Counted from the first letter of the stretch, positions 8,736 to 17,747 are shown. The stretch: 64,000 bases of DNA from Clostridiales bacterium (GCA_017478485.1 JAFVDI010000020.1:1-64000), one strand, 5' to 3'. The notes: generated by a model from the letters alone, not told the origin. Numbers and translations are program-made.

Positions 8736-8806
8736 AGACCGCAAAGCAATGGAACAAACTGCTGAAGGAGAATCATCCCGGCATCTGCGATAAATACAAG
8801 CTTTGA
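8700..8806 (+). pseudogene. Possible frameshifted C-terminus of the MerR-methyltransferase
   Basis: The annotated frame ends in TTNSHFQHCFI, but another frame reads KFTLSALFYLK, TAKQWNKLLKENHPGICD and KYKL before TGA 8804-8806. That text looks like real protein and is amphipathic. A single-base loss in the short A-run near 8703 would restore a product about 23 residues longer. Confidence 0.35.
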
Positions 8807-8869
8807 TTTGCCCTAATTGTCCCGCTCTTTTCATGATACAGTGAAATACAATGTTCACCGGGTGAGGAT

Positions 8870-9331
8870 ATGAGAGTAAAAGAGATCATAAAGAAGACAG
8901 TCTTTATTGTTATATGCGCATTGTATGTATGCGTATTATCATCCTGCAGATATGCACTGCCGGAAGAAAAACGTGCTGATGTTATTTCAGGCATAGCGGT
9001 AATCGTGAACGACAATTACAAAGGTCAGGGTAAAGATACTCCGTTACCGGTCGGTATTACTGACATTCAAAAGCTCGCGGATACCAATAGCGATCTTTAT
9101 AAAGCAATAGATAAATACGATGACGTTAAGGATTATAAGGTATATCTTTACGGTAATAAGGTGATAGTCGTTACGGATGCTATGTTCCAGGGCGTTAAAG
9201 GATACGTGGCCTCGGATGAGGAATTAGAAGGCGTTCTGACGGTTCCGGGCCTGGGTTTTGATTCTGACAGAATAATTGTTATAAACAGGCTTGGGGACAG
9301 TAACATCTATTATTTCAGTGCGGGATCGTAA
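8870..9331 (+). CDS. Lipoprotein of unknown function
   Basis: 153 residues. Lysine-rich start, hydrophobic segment and lipobox VLSSC place the lipidated Cys near 26. The mature part is short and acidic with no family I recognise. RBS GGTGAGG. It is followed by another unrelated lipoprotein gene; both are probably on the cell surface. Confidence 0.6.
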   Translation: MRVKEIIKKTVFIVICALYVCVLSSCRYALPEEKRADVISGIAVIVNDNYKGQGKDTPLPVGITDIQKLADTNSDLYKAIDKYDDVKDYKVYLYGNKVIVVTDAMFQGVKGYVASDEELEGVLTVPGLGFDSDRIIVINRLGDSNIYYFSAGS

Positions 9332-9434
9332 GACACAAATATGCGTTATACAGAACTGACTTAAATTGAATGGCAAGAGTATAAATGAAGATTAAGATCA
9401 CGGTTGGTAATAGAGTTTTAGAAGGAGCAGCAGT

Positions 9435-10103
9435 ATGAGATCAGGTATTAAGAACGGGATAATAGCTTGTGCACTTCTTACGTCTGTTTTTATGAGCGGA
9501 TGCTCGATCCTTCCCGGAAGAGGCGGGAGTTCTGCGGGTGAATTTATTTATGGAGCCAGGGATCGCTCTGATAAATATAAGAGCGCCGAAGAATACTGCG
9601 AGTACTGGTTCGGACCATGTGAAGAGGTCGACTCTTATACTAAAGAGCTTTACGATGGAACCGAGATCGTATACCACGTAATGAAGGACAAAGAATTCGG
9701 CTTTGAATACTATGTCAAAGAAGGGGAGACCAGTGATTACTTCTCCGGCAGTGATTTTGCATATTGCTACATAAATGAATTCATTAAGAGTTCTGGGCTG
9801 AAAGACATAACCGAAGAATATGGTCTTAGATTCGAAAACAACGGAAGTAAAGAAGGGGGCAGCCCGTCACTCAGGATCTATGCTGAGCGTGATCTATCGG
9901 CAGAAGATAACAAAAAGATCCTTGATACTGTCATGGGAAAACTCAGAGTGTTTGATGCTGAAAGAAATGTATTCAACAAGAAACACGACAACAGCAGTGT
10001 TTTTATTTCCGTGTGGTCAAATCCCTGGGAGCATGATAAAAAGACCGGTGCCAAGTATCATGTCGAAAATGATACATTCGGGGATAATTATCAGGAACAG
10101 TAA
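9435..10103 (+). CDS. Lipoprotein of unknown function
   Basis: 222 residues with a lipoprotein signal (SVFMSGC, Cys near 24) and a GRGG linker. The mature domain (EYCEYWFGPCEE.. and later LRIYAERDLSAEDNKKI) is not recognised. RBS AAGGAG. It ends 46 bases before the palindromic repeat at 10149 and converges with the hydrolase operon. Confidence 0.6.
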   Translation: MRSGIKNGIIACALLTSVFMSGCSILPGRGGSSAGEFIYGARDRSDKYKSAEEYCEYWFGPCEEVDSYTKELYDGTEIVYHVMKDKEFGFEYYVKEGETSDYFSGSDFAYCYINEFIKSSGLKDITEEYGLRFENNGSKEGGSPSLRIYAERDLSAEDNKKILDTVMGKLRVFDAERNVFNKKHDNSSVFISVWSNPWEHDKKTGAKYHVENDTFGDNYQEQ

Positions 10104-10148
10104 AGTAATAATCGGATTTCATTTTGCCTGAGTCTGATTTGGGCCTGA

Positions 10149-10201
10149 ATTCTATGTACCGCTCTATGTAAGGGGCCTCAACATAGACGCCAACATAGAA
10201 C
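10149..10201. repeat. Four-arm palindromic repeat, CTATGT type, copy 1
   Basis: Two direct copies of an arm (ATTCTATGT, GCTCTATGT), 12 bases apart, are followed 11 bases later by two reverse-complement arms (ACATAGACG, ACATAGAAC), also 12 apart. The whole can fold into a hairpin with an internal loop. It is about 90% identical to 15156-15208 and has the same arm period and length as the CTCTGT-type units at 44101 and 55645. It sits between convergent genes. Confidence 0.85.
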
Positions 10202-10232
10202 TTTGCAAAACGAAGGAGCAAATATCGAGTTA

Positions 10233-11069
10233 TCAGAGATTTAATAATGCACGGCAGAAACTGCTGATCTTCTCACTCATTTTCGAGCTCTCGAAATAGT
10301 GCATGTAATGACCGCAGTCATAACATACCATTTCTGCGTTTGTCTGTTCGGCAAAAGCCTTTTCATCTTCGATCCAGCCGGGTGAGACCTGTTTGCCGTT
10401 GGATACGAAAAGTAATACAGGGCAATTTATCTTTCCGCCGTTTTCGACGGCCTTCGCATTGTCTATCACCGCATACGCCTCATTTAAGATGCAGCCATTC
10501 ATTCCGTTCCGTTTCCAAAGGAGCGACTGCTGCTTTATCTCTTCTTTGGTCAGGCCGCGCTTATTGCGCGGTATCAGATCGAGAAGTCCGGTCTTCTTGA
10601 TCTTTTGCATCTTCTTTATTGATGCGATCCTCTTATCAAGTTCGCCGCCTTCCCATGCAAGATATGTCTTTGGAGTAGCCATGTCGATCCCGATAAGGGC
10701 CGTAACCTCATCCGGATAAAGCTGGATCCACCGCATGGCTTCAAGTCCCGACATGGAGTGAGGCAGCAGGATATAAGGCCCGTCTTCGCCGATCTGTTTC
10801 AGCGCATACCTCTGGTAATCGACCACCTGATCGATATCAGTGGGACCTTCGAAAAGATCTGAATAGCCGTAACCGAATTTTTCGATCACGATTATCCTGT
10901 ATCTGTCAGAGAGCTTGCTGTATAAGATCTTGAAATCATAAGAGGGGGCGGCAGTTCCTGACCCTGATAAGAACACCAGTTTCGGTTTGTTCACATCACC
11001 GGTCCTGAAAATATGTATCTTATGACCCAAAACATCCGCGAATACTCCGTTTGGAGTTAACTGATCCAT
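10233..11069 (-). CDS. Alpha/beta hydrolase
   Basis: 278 residues. Oxyanion segment FLSGSGT near 34-40, nucleophile elbow PHSMSG with Ser 105 (the usual Gly before His is Pro), and a C-terminal DCGHYMH likely supplying the catalytic His. Substrate unknown; the family includes esterases and lipases. It is the last gene of a TetR-esterase-hydrolase operon, 19 bases after the esterase stop, and is probably induced with them. Confidence 0.78.
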   Translation of the reverse strand: MDQLTPNGVFADVLGHKIHIFRTGDVNKPKLVFLSGSGTAAPSYDFKILYSKLSDRYRIIVIEKFGYGYSDLFEGPTDIDQVVDYQRYALKQIGEDGPYILLPHSMSGLEAMRWIQLYPDEVTALIGIDMATPKTYLAWEGGELDKRIASIKKMQKIKKTGLLDLIPRNKRGLTKEEIKQQSLLWKRNGMNGCILNEAYAVIDNAKAVENGGKINCPVLLFVSNGKQVSPGWIEDEKAFAEQTNAEMVCYDCGHYMHYFESSKMSEKISSFCRALLNL

Positions 11070-11088
11070 CCCTTATTCTCCCTTGACC

Positions 11089-12231
11089 TTAGTGCGGTTC
11101 ATATTCCGTAATGGTAACCACGTCATTGCTTTCCAGAGACGGCTTGGTTTTCGCCTTCTTAAGATAAGCATCAAAGAACTCAAGGTGAATATTGCATACC
11201 GTTTTGTGGGCGATATCGGGATCCAGTCCTCCCACCTGGGATTTGAGCGGGATGACGTGCTTCATATCCGTGAAGCCCAGATGCTGCATGTCCCGCAATA
11301 TGGCATGGTACGCAACGTTCTTATTCTTAACAAATGCAACAGTAACAGCTGTTTTGTTCGATTCGCAGTTCATCTGAAGAAAAGGTGTTGTAATTACTTT
11401 TCTGTCATGGTCTCCGAACAGTCCGCCGTCTATATTGATGCCGCAGGTAAAGGTCTCAGGCTCGTCTTCGCAAAGGGCAAAGGCTGTTGCTCCGCCCATG
11501 GAATGACCTGTAATGCCTATCCCGTTGTCAAAGTCGATCATGCCGGAATATTTGTCCTTGAGAACCTTTAGGGCCGCTTTCGTGTCCAGTTCCCATTCCG
11601 GGAGTCTCTCGATTATGAATCTGTTGTACTTCTTTTGCATTGCATCAAATCTTTCCCACAGTTCTTCGTTTGTTCCTTTGGCTTTCTGAAGTTTCAACGC
11701 GGAAAGAATGGAAGGGAGCATGGGCGAATACGCTTTTGATGCGATACCTTTTGCCATTTTTAATGTTGTTCCGTCATCAAATTCGGTTATCATGCCTTCA
11801 TAAGGATGCCCTACGGATGCGACAACATAGCCGTGAGAAGCAAGTTCGATCAAAAGATATGTATTGGCTTCCAGGTATGAGCAGTAACCGTAATTAAACA
11901 GGATAAGGGGAAAACGTTTACCCTTAATAAAAGGTGCATTTTTATAGCACTCGGAACGGTTCGTTCCGTCACTTTCCACTTTCTCGTATTTAATGGGAAC
12001 ATAAAAGTTCTTTCTGATGGCATCGACGGCCGCCTTGCTCATATAACGCGCCTTGGGAAGGCCTTCCACAGACTCCTTTGTGACAGGATAGTAGACTTTT
12101 ACCGGTATGGATCTCATTGTTCCGAGGGCGTTATACATCGTCTCTTCACGGTCGTTATGCACTGTATAAGTAAAGACGCCCACAGCGTATCCGCCGGTAG
12201 GCAGGGGCTTGATAAATGGCTTTTTACTCAT
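11089..12231 (-). CDS. Alpha/beta hydrolase, platelet-activating factor acetylhydrolase-like esterase
   Basis: 380 residues. The pattern of PAF-AH/dienelactone hydrolases is clear: IPVKVYYPV near the N-terminus, FNYGYCSYLE (oxyanion), GITGHSMGGATAF (nucleophile Ser), and a late Asp/His region (MQHLGFTD). Likely hydrolyses small ester or acyl substrates in the cytosol. The start with GGAGGAAAAG lies eight bases inside the end of the TetR gene, giving translational coupling. Confidence 0.78.
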   Translation of the reverse strand: MSKKPFIKPLPTGGYAVGVFTYTVHNDREETMYNALGTMRSIPVKVYYPVTKESVEGLPKARYMSKAAVDAIRKNFYVPIKYEKVESDGTNRSECYKNAPFIKGKRFPLILFNYGYCSYLEANTYLLIELASHGYVVASVGHPYEGMITEFDDGTTLKMAKGIASKAYSPMLPSILSALKLQKAKGTNEELWERFDAMQKKYNRFIIERLPEWELDTKAALKVLKDKYSGMIDFDNGIGITGHSMGGATAFALCEDEPETFTCGINIDGGLFGDHDRKVITTPFLQMNCESNKTAVTVAFVKNKNVAYHAILRDMQHLGFTDMKHVIPLKSQVGGLDPDIAHKTVCNIHLEFFDAYLKKAKTKPSLESNDVVTITEYEPH

Positions 12232-12892
12232 CGGCTTTTCCTCCGAATAACAGGATGACTGATTTGGCAAGTGTCCTGAAAGCGGCCCTTGGCTGAACCT
12301 TTACACCAAGTCTGTCGGCACCGTAATTGGCCTGAAGTATTGCGCACTTCTCAATGCCGGTAAATCCGGTAGAGATGAAAGTTATGATCTCTTCTTTTGT
12401 GGCCTTCATTTGGTATCCCTGTTCTTTGGCTGCTTCAACCATCTTGGGAAGAATGTAGATCGCGATCTTCTCAGTGTTTCCCTGTCCCGAAACGCCTGCC
12501 ATTATTCTGGCCATCCTGTCAGGACTATTCACTGCAAGAGAGCCGAAATCAAAGTTGATCTTCTGGATATCCATCAGATGTTCTTCCATGACTTCACCTA
12601 TGATGTCAAATGCACGGTATGTGATCTCTTCGAAAGAAAGATCTTTTTCATTTAAAAGATCTTCAATACGTCCGTAATAGTCGTAATCTTTCCTGACCTT
12701 CTTTACCATGTCAGAAAGGATGTCATCGAGGCCGTCGTAGTAGCGGTAGATCGCCCCCATGGACATTCCGGTCTCTGCAATGACATCGGAGATCGTCACC
12801 ATTTCCACGGGTTTTTTCAGGCAGACCTGATAGGCCGCTTCAACTATCATCTCTTTCTTTTTCTCTAAGTATTCCTGAGTGACTTTTGGCAT
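12224..12892 (-). CDS. TetR-family transcriptional regulator
   Basis: 222 residues; N-terminal HTH (MVTISDVIAETGMSMGAIYRYY in segments, about 35-58), then a helical ligand domain. It heads the operon with the two hydrolase genes, so the ligand may be their ester substrate or product. Start is the ATG with GGGAAGG upstream rather than an earlier GTG. Two operator-like palindromes lie in its promoter at 12929-12961. Confidence 0.85.
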   Translation of the reverse strand: MPKVTQEYLEKKKEMIVEAAYQVCLKKPVEMVTISDVIAETGMSMGAIYRYYDGLDDILSDMVKKVRKDYDYYGRIEDLLNEKDLSFEEITYRAFDIIGEVMEEHLMDIQKINFDFGSLAVNSPDRMARIMAGVSGQGNTEKIAIYILPKMVEAAKEQGYQMKATKEEIITFISTGFTGIEKCAILQANYGADRLGVKVQPRAAFRTLAKSVILLFGGKADE

Positions 12893-12928
12893 GTTTCTTT
12901 GCACCTTCCCTTATCAGTTTGCGAAAAA

Positions 12929-12961
12929 TGAAACAAGTTTCAATAAATGAAATCGGTTTCA
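12929..12961 (-). promoter_or_regulatory. Tandem TetR operators
   Basis: TGAAACAAGTTTCA (12929-12942) and TGAAATCGGTTTCA (12948-12961) are 14-base palindromes 19 bases apart, just downstream of a minus-strand promoter (TTGACA, 17-base spacer, CAAAAT). Binding would block transcription of the TetR-hydrolase operon. Confidence 0.7.
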
Positions 12962-13037
12962 TTTTGCGCTCATAAGGACTTTTTGTCAATACCTGACCGG
13001 TCGGATACCGGAGCCGGAAAAGCAGATGATCCGGGCA

Positions 13038-13054
13038 TGTTACGGAGCGTAACA
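13038..13054. promoter_or_regulatory. Palindrome in the divergent intergenic region
   Basis: TGTTACG-GAG-CGTAACA, a perfect 17-base inverted repeat about 100 bases before the lipoprotein-CPBP-XRE operon. Its size suits a dimeric regulator such as the XRE protein of that operon, but no promoter is clear beside it. Confidence 0.35.
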
Positions 13055-13155
13055 CCCGTGTCACAGGCCGTGTATGGCATCCGGACACACCTTTCCGCAA
13101 GATGAGGTCAAAGGGCAGACGAAGCCCGTTCAGATCAAGAAAGGATGTGTCAGAA

Positions 13156-13683
13156 ATGAAAAAAGGAATCAAGGGAATCATCGCAGGTCTTATCATCTTA
13201 ATGAGTATAGGGACACCCGCGTTAACAGGATGTGCTGCAAAGGCGGAGACCGCCGTGACGGAGCAGGTCAGTGTGGAATGTGACTGGGACAAAACAAACA
13301 GCGCTCTCGAAAAGTACGGTTTCGGAAAGACATATTATCTGGATCCGGATTATAAAGATGACGAGAAAAACGCCGGGACGGTCATCATCTACAACTACGA
13401 TCCGGAATCGCCCACCGCGTTCAAGGACGTTCCCTGTCAGATAACGATCTCTTACGGCAGGACCGAAGAACTCAAGGCAAACGGCAAAGTCTATCCTGTT
13501 CCCATGATCACAATCTCACTCGTAGACAATAAGTCGAAGAAAGCATATTCCGCAGTTTACGGAGTTGACGGCAGGCTCGCTGAAGAGACGGGAGAGTGGG
13601 TTCTTGCAGAAGACAAGAATGAGAAGCTCAGAGAGCTCATGGAAGAAGCAGTGAAGATGTTCGGTCTGGAGGAACAGAAATGA
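13156..13683 (+). CDS. Lipoprotein of unknown function
   Basis: 175 residues. Start chosen at the ATG with AAAGGATG upstream, giving a normal lipoprotein signal ending TGC near 21. The mature domain (DWDKTNSALEKYGFGKTYYL.. in segments) is unrecognised. Its stop overlaps the start of the CPBP protease gene by four bases, and that gene overlaps the XRE gene, so the three form a tight operon. Confidence 0.6.
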   Translation: MKKGIKGIIAGLIILMSIGTPALTGCAAKAETAVTEQVSVECDWDKTNSALEKYGFGKTYYLDPDYKDDEKNAGTVIIYNYDPESPTAFKDVPCQITISYGRTEELKANGKVYPVPMITISLVDNKSKKAYSAVYGVDGRLAEETGEWVLAEDKNEKLRELMEEAVKMFGLEEQK

Positions 13684-14516
13684 AAAACGATGTAAAAAAG
13701 ATCGGCTGGCTCCTCCTTCTCGGTCAGCTGTTTTTCCAGACCACGGTATTCATAACGGCTTTTATCGGTATCGTCCTGGGACTCGGTGACAAAGCGACGA
13801 TCATAGGGTCATGCATCGGCAGTTTTCTGGCAAATGTCGTTGTCTTCGGTATTTTCTATCTGATAAGGAAAAAGGACTTTGCTAAGGCTAAGGATGCGAA
13901 GATCGACCTTAAGGTCATTCTCGGAGGCTTTGCGGCTACTGTGATGTGGAACCTGGTCATCTCGCTGATCGATACGGTTACTTCAAATAAGCTGTCAGTT
14001 CCCATGAGCGGTGAGACAGTCCCGGCAGGATTCGGCCTGATATTCATTTCAGTCATGCCGGCGCTTATGGAGGAATTCGCCTTCCGAAAAGTCATCTTCG
14101 GGCTGACAAGGAAGGCCGGTTTCTGGCCGGCAGCGGTCTTTTCATCGGTCTGCTTCGGACTGATGCACCAGAATATACTTCAGGGTATATTTGCTTTCGG
14201 AATGGGCATGATCTTCTGTTATGTTTACGAGAAGACCGGAAAGATATGGGTAACCATGGTCCTGCATTTCGCAAATAACGCTATGTCCGTCCTGCTGCCG
14301 CATATACCGGTCTACGGCGGATACGGGCCTTTGATCGAAGCGGGACTAGGACTTATTTCGGCGGTGGTTTTTGCAGTCCTTCTCATAAAGAACAGAAAGA
14401 AACTTCCAAAGATCTCCGTTCCGGAAGAGTGGTTTATCAATGTGCCTGTGATGTTGTATTCTATTATCTGTATAGGCATGGCGGTATGTGTATTTGTATT
14501 AGGAGCTAATTCATGA
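13680..14516 (+). CDS. CPBP-family intramembrane metalloprotease
   Basis: 278 residues with about eight membrane helices. The CPBP (Rce1-like) motifs are present: MEEFAFRK (EExxxR), CFGLMHQN (FxxxH) and VLHFANNA (HxxxN). Such proteases cut within membranes; in Firmicutes many relate to bacteriocin self-protection or protein processing. Coupled by overlap to the lipoprotein before it and the XRE regulator after it. Confidence 0.82.
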   Translation: MKNDVKKIGWLLLLGQLFFQTTVFITAFIGIVLGLGDKATIIGSCIGSFLANVVVFGIFYLIRKKDFAKAKDAKIDLKVILGGFAATVMWNLVISLIDTVTSNKLSVPMSGETVPAGFGLIFISVMPALMEEFAFRKVIFGLTRKAGFWPAAVFSSVCFGLMHQNILQGIFAFGMGMIFCYVYEKTGKIWVTMVLHFANNAMSVLLPHIPVYGGYGPLIEAGLGLISAVVFAVLLIKNRKKLPKISVPEEWFINVPVMLYSIICIGMAVCVFVLGANS

Positions 14517-15091
14517 CTTTAGGCGAGAAGATAAAAGAAGCAAGAAAAAATGCCGGACTTTCTCAGGAGCAGTTTGCGGAGAAGATGAATGTATCACGCT
14601 CGGCCGTGGCAAAGTGGGAGACCGACAAGGGGATCCCTGATATCAGCAATCTCAAGGTCATGTCAAAACTCCTGAACGTCAGCATCGACCATCTCTTAGA
14701 TGACGGAGAGACCCCTGAATTCGGCGAGATGACCGAGCCGGTCAACCTGGCTGATTACGAGAAAAAGGGCAGATGCAGGAGCAGACAGGATGCTGTATGT
14801 CTTGCGAAGTTTGCAGATGCCGACATGATCTACCCGCTGATGCGGACCAAAAAGATGACGAAAGGCGAGTCCATAGTTGATTTTCTTGTTGCGCCCGGAA
14901 TCGTTCAGGCATTGGATCAGATCAATGAGAACCCGGAATGCTATCTGGTCGAAAAGGGCGGAAAGCAGTTCCTCGTAAAGATCACAAAAGATTTCGTAAA
15001 GACATCGGAACTTACGGAAAAAGTTGATCCGCGCAGCTTTGTGATAGGTTCATACAAATACAAAAAGGTCCTTTATAAGTTATTCAAATGA
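14513..15091 (+). CDS. XRE-family regulator with C-terminal domain
   Basis: 192 residues. The N-terminal HTH_3 (GEKIKEARKNAGLSQEQFAE, NVSRSAVAKWE, ISNLKVMSKLLNVSID) covers about 1-65. The remaining 120 residues form an unrecognised domain that repeats across clostridial XRE proteins. It overlaps the CPBP gene by four bases and may regulate the operon, possibly at the palindrome at 13038-13054. Confidence 0.82.
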   Translation: MTLGEKIKEARKNAGLSQEQFAEKMNVSRSAVAKWETDKGIPDISNLKVMSKLLNVSIDHLLDDGETPEFGEMTEPVNLADYEKKGRCRSRQDAVCLAKFADADMIYPLMRTKKMTKGESIVDFLVAPGIVQALDQINENPECYLVEKGGKQFLVKITKDFVKTSELTEKVDPRSFVIGSYKYKKVLYKLFK

Positions 15092-15155
15092 CAGAACGCA
15101 GCGGAAGGGAACGTAAACTGCCGGATTTTTATGCTGCACGGGGAGAGAGACCTGA

Positions 15156-15208
15156 ATTCTATGTTCTGCTCTATGTAAGTGGCCTCAACATAGACACCAA
15201 CATAGACT
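15156..15208. repeat. Four-arm palindromic repeat, CTATGT type, copy 2
   Basis: Same element as 10149-10201: arms ATTCTATGT and GCTCTATGT, then ACATAGACA and ACATAGAC, with 12-base arm period. The two copies bracket a 5-kb block holding the hydrolase operon and the lipoprotein-CPBP-XRE operon. Differences fall mostly outside the arms. Confidence 0.85.
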
Positions 15209-15250
15209 TTTAACCAAGGCGTGCTTGAGAAGCCAATACAGAACAGCCGG

Positions 15251-15298
15251 TTGACTTATTGAACAGTGTTCAATACAATGAACTTGAACAATGTTCAA
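15251..15298 (+). promoter_or_regulatory. TetR promoter with two operators
   Basis: TTGACT (15251-15256) and TACAAT (15274-15279) with a 17-base spacer. Palindrome TTGAACAGTGTTCAA fills the spacer (15259-15273), and a second, TTGAACAATGTTCAA (15284-15298), overlaps the transcription start. This is a textbook autorepression layout for the TetR gene at 15309. Confidence 0.8.
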
Positions 15299-15308
15299 GG
15301 AGATGCAT

Positions 15309-15887
15309 ATGAGCGATATTAAAGAACTTCTTATAGATCAGACCATTGCCCTTATCAAGGAATCGGACGGCAAACCTGAAAGCATTACGGCAAGAGCCAT
15401 AGCACAGAGGAGCAATGTGGCGCTCGGCCTTATCAATTACCATTTTGGAAGCAAGGATAATCTGCTTGCAGAGTGTTCCAACAAGATGATCAATGATCTT
15501 TTGAGCAGCATGAAGCCGGGTCTCATGAAGGCAAAAGATGACGGCCTGACAGACCGCGAGCGCCTCACCGGGTACGCGAAACAGACGTTTGAATATCTTT
15601 TCGCAAACCGCGCGATCGTTAAGATGTCGATCCTTTCGGATTTCAGATCTTACGGGGCAGACACCAATTCAGCACTTACGCAGAGGGGCTTTCAGATGGC
15701 GTTAAGGGGTGACATTTCCGAAAAGAGCAAGCGGCTGATAGCTTTCGGCCTTGCCTCTTCGATGCAGACTGCTTTTCTCGCGGCAGATGAGTCAAAGAAG
15801 ATAACAGGCTATGATCTTAATACGAAAAAGGGACGCGGTTCGTTTATCGAAGATACGGTCAATATGCTCATGGGAGGGATATCATGA
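15309..15887 (+). CDS. TetR-family transcriptional regulator
   Basis: 192 residues; HTH at about 22-50 (ITARAIAQRSNVALGLINYHF). Start is the ATG with AAGGAG; an upstream ATG lies inside the second operator. Its stop overlaps the start of the next CPBP gene, so it likely controls that gene. The ligand is unknown. Confidence 0.87.
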   Translation: MSDIKELLIDQTIALIKESDGKPESITARAIAQRSNVALGLINYHFGSKDNLLAECSNKMINDLLSSMKPGLMKAKDDGLTDRERLTGYAKQTFEYLFANRAIVKMSILSDFRSYGADTNSALTQRGFQMALRGDISEKSKRLIAFGLASSMQTAFLAADESKKITGYDLNTKKGRGSFIEDTVNMLMGGIS

Positions 15888-16597
15888 AAAGGAATTTCCT
15901 TCCTTTTCTCATGCCGGTGAGAAGCCTTGTGTTTATTGCTGTATTTGTTCTCATATCGGTAACCGCCCGTAAAGAATTAAAAGATATCAGCAGCACATGG
16001 TCAGCAGTTGCGAGTGCTGTAAACATCATCATGATCGCGGCTCTGATCTTCATGACCAAAAATGCCGGCGGATTTAAAAAGCTCATCAACTATGAGAAGG
16101 GCAGGACAGCACCGAAACAGGTAATCGGAATGAGCATACTTATCGTCTGTCTCGGTATGGGAGGAATGTTTCTGGCAGGTTTTGTCTGCTATGGAATAAT
16201 ACCTTACGCGCCGCCGATGATGATCGCCCCGGTACCGGTTCCTCTTGCAGTGATCAATCTCATTGTGCTTCCCGTCAGTACGGCGCTTGCAGAGGACAGC
16301 CTCTATCTCGGCTGCGGAGTGGGCACGATCAAAAACAGATACTTATCAGTGATCCTTCCGGCTTTCTTCTTTGCACTTCAGCACTGCTTTATTCCGACAC
16401 TGCCTGACGCAAGGTATATGGTCTACCGTTTCCTGTCATTCCTTCCTTTGACGGTAGTGCTTTGCATCATCTACAGGAAAAACAGGAACCCGGTGCCCAT
16501 AATGACAGGACACGCGGTAATAGACCTTCTGACAGCCGGGCAGATCCTGGCAACATCGGCGATACCGGGATTCTATGACATGATGACAAAGCTCTGA
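15884..16597 (+). CDS. CPBP-like membrane protein, degenerate protease motif
   Basis: 237 residues with seven or eight helices. CPBP signatures are recognisable but altered: ALAEDSLYLG in place of EExxYR, FALQHCF and TGHAVIDL. The second Glu and the Arg of motif 1 are missing, so it may be inactive or work differently from the CPBP protein at 13680. Overlaps the TetR gene by four bases. Confidence 0.65.
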   Translation: MKRNFLPFLMPVRSLVFIAVFVLISVTARKELKDISSTWSAVASAVNIIMIAALIFMTKNAGGFKKLINYEKGRTAPKQVIGMSILIVCLGMGGMFLAGFVCYGIIPYAPPMMIAPVPVPLAVINLIVLPVSTALAEDSLYLGCGVGTIKNRYLSVILPAFFFALQHCFIPTLPDARYMVYRFLSFLPLTVVLCIIYRKNRNPVPIMTGHAVIDLLTAGQILATSAIPGFYDMMTKL

Positions 16598-16606
16598 TTA
16601 CGCTGA

Positions 16607-16615
16607 TGATATAAT
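16607..16615 (+). promoter_or_regulatory. Extended -10 promoter
   Basis: TGA followed by TATAAT, 45 bases before the DUF5104-like lipoprotein start. Confidence 0.45.
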
Positions 16616-16660
16616 AACCAGGATAAGGGATGTTCATTTGCCTCTCGGGAGATTGAAGAA

Positions 16661-17605
16661 ATGTTGAGACATTTAAAGAAGATCGCGTGCGTTCTCTTGG
16701 CGGCTTCACTGGCTGCCTCTGCTTCAGGATGCAGCAGGTTTATTTCTGATGCATCGTCGATAATGGAAAAGACATATGAGAAGACCTACACAGGCCGGGA
16801 GGCTCAGATGGAGCGCTCGGAGGAGATGATGAATAAGATCATTTCCTGCGTCAACAGGAATGACAAGACCGGCCTTAAAGACCTGTTTTCTGAGGTTGCC
16901 GTGAAAAGGGCCGGAACGATCGACAGTGATCTGGGTCAGCTTTTGAAGGACTTTAATGACATTAAGTCGGCCGGCAAGATCAACTGCAGTGCTTATGGCC
17001 AGGGCGGCGATGAAGGCTGGTATTATCTTTCCTGCTTTTGCGACGTTGAGACTTCGAAGGGGAAGATGAGGCTTTCCTGGCTGGACGTTCCGCGAAAAGT
17101 CGAGGAGAGGTCATGCGAAGGATTGTATTCTGTCGCCATCATGGAAACGAATGAAATTTTCTACAAGACTGCAGGCGTTTACAAGGCGGATCTCGGCAGA
17201 TACATGGAAAAAGGAACCGAGTTCGTCAGAGCTAAGAATGTCGGGTTCAATAAGAAAACTGAATATCTGAGCAAGAACCTGACGGACGGATGTCTTGCAG
17301 ACCATAGTGAGGAAGAGCTCCTTGCACTTGAGTGGTTTCTTTCGTGCCACCCGGTTGCCAACTATCTCAAGTGGACGTCCGGATCGGGCGATACCGTGTA
17401 TGTGTATTTCGAGATGTATCTTAATCATAACTCCGTTGTTTTATGTGCAGGATACGATAAAGATGATCCGGGCAAGATAACACATATTTCGCTGGCTGAC
17501 TGTGACAAGAGCAGCAGCCCGCCGGCTGATACTCCGTCTGGTGATGAAGTGATCAAAGCCGGTCTGGGTGATGTCTTGAAGATATATAACGAACAGAACA
17601 ACTGA
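16661..17605 (+). CDS. DUF5104-like lipoprotein
   Basis: 314 residues. Lipobox SASGC (Cys near 24). The region from about 45 (MMNKIISCVNRNDKTGLKDLFS) to 165 (YSVAIMETNE) has the pattern of DUF5104 lipoproteins of gut Clostridia: a cystatin-like/NTF2-like fold with a tryptophan-rich strand. The C-terminal half is unrecognised and ends in a Ser/Pro-rich tail. Function unknown; surface location likely. Confidence 0.6.
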   Translation: MLRHLKKIACVLLAASLAASASGCSRFISDASSIMEKTYEKTYTGREAQMERSEEMMNKIISCVNRNDKTGLKDLFSEVAVKRAGTIDSDLGQLLKDFNDIKSAGKINCSAYGQGGDEGWYYLSCFCDVETSKGKMRLSWLDVPRKVEERSCEGLYSVAIMETNEIFYKTAGVYKADLGRYMEKGTEFVRAKNVGFNKKTEYLSKNLTDGCLADHSEEELLALEWFLSCHPVANYLKWTSGSGDTVYVYFEMYLNHNSVVLCAGYDKDDPGKITHISLADCDKSSSPPADTPSGDEVIKAGLGDVLKIYNEQNN

Positions 17606-17747
17606 TATGATTTCAACGGCAGGAAGATACGCAGCCTGCAATGGCAATAGTTACAGTGCTTTGCCTGAAGGGCGATCTTTCATCAGTGCCGGAACACAGA
17701 CAAGGACAGGCGGCGAACTCAAGATCAAGGATCTCGGAATGCAGGGA

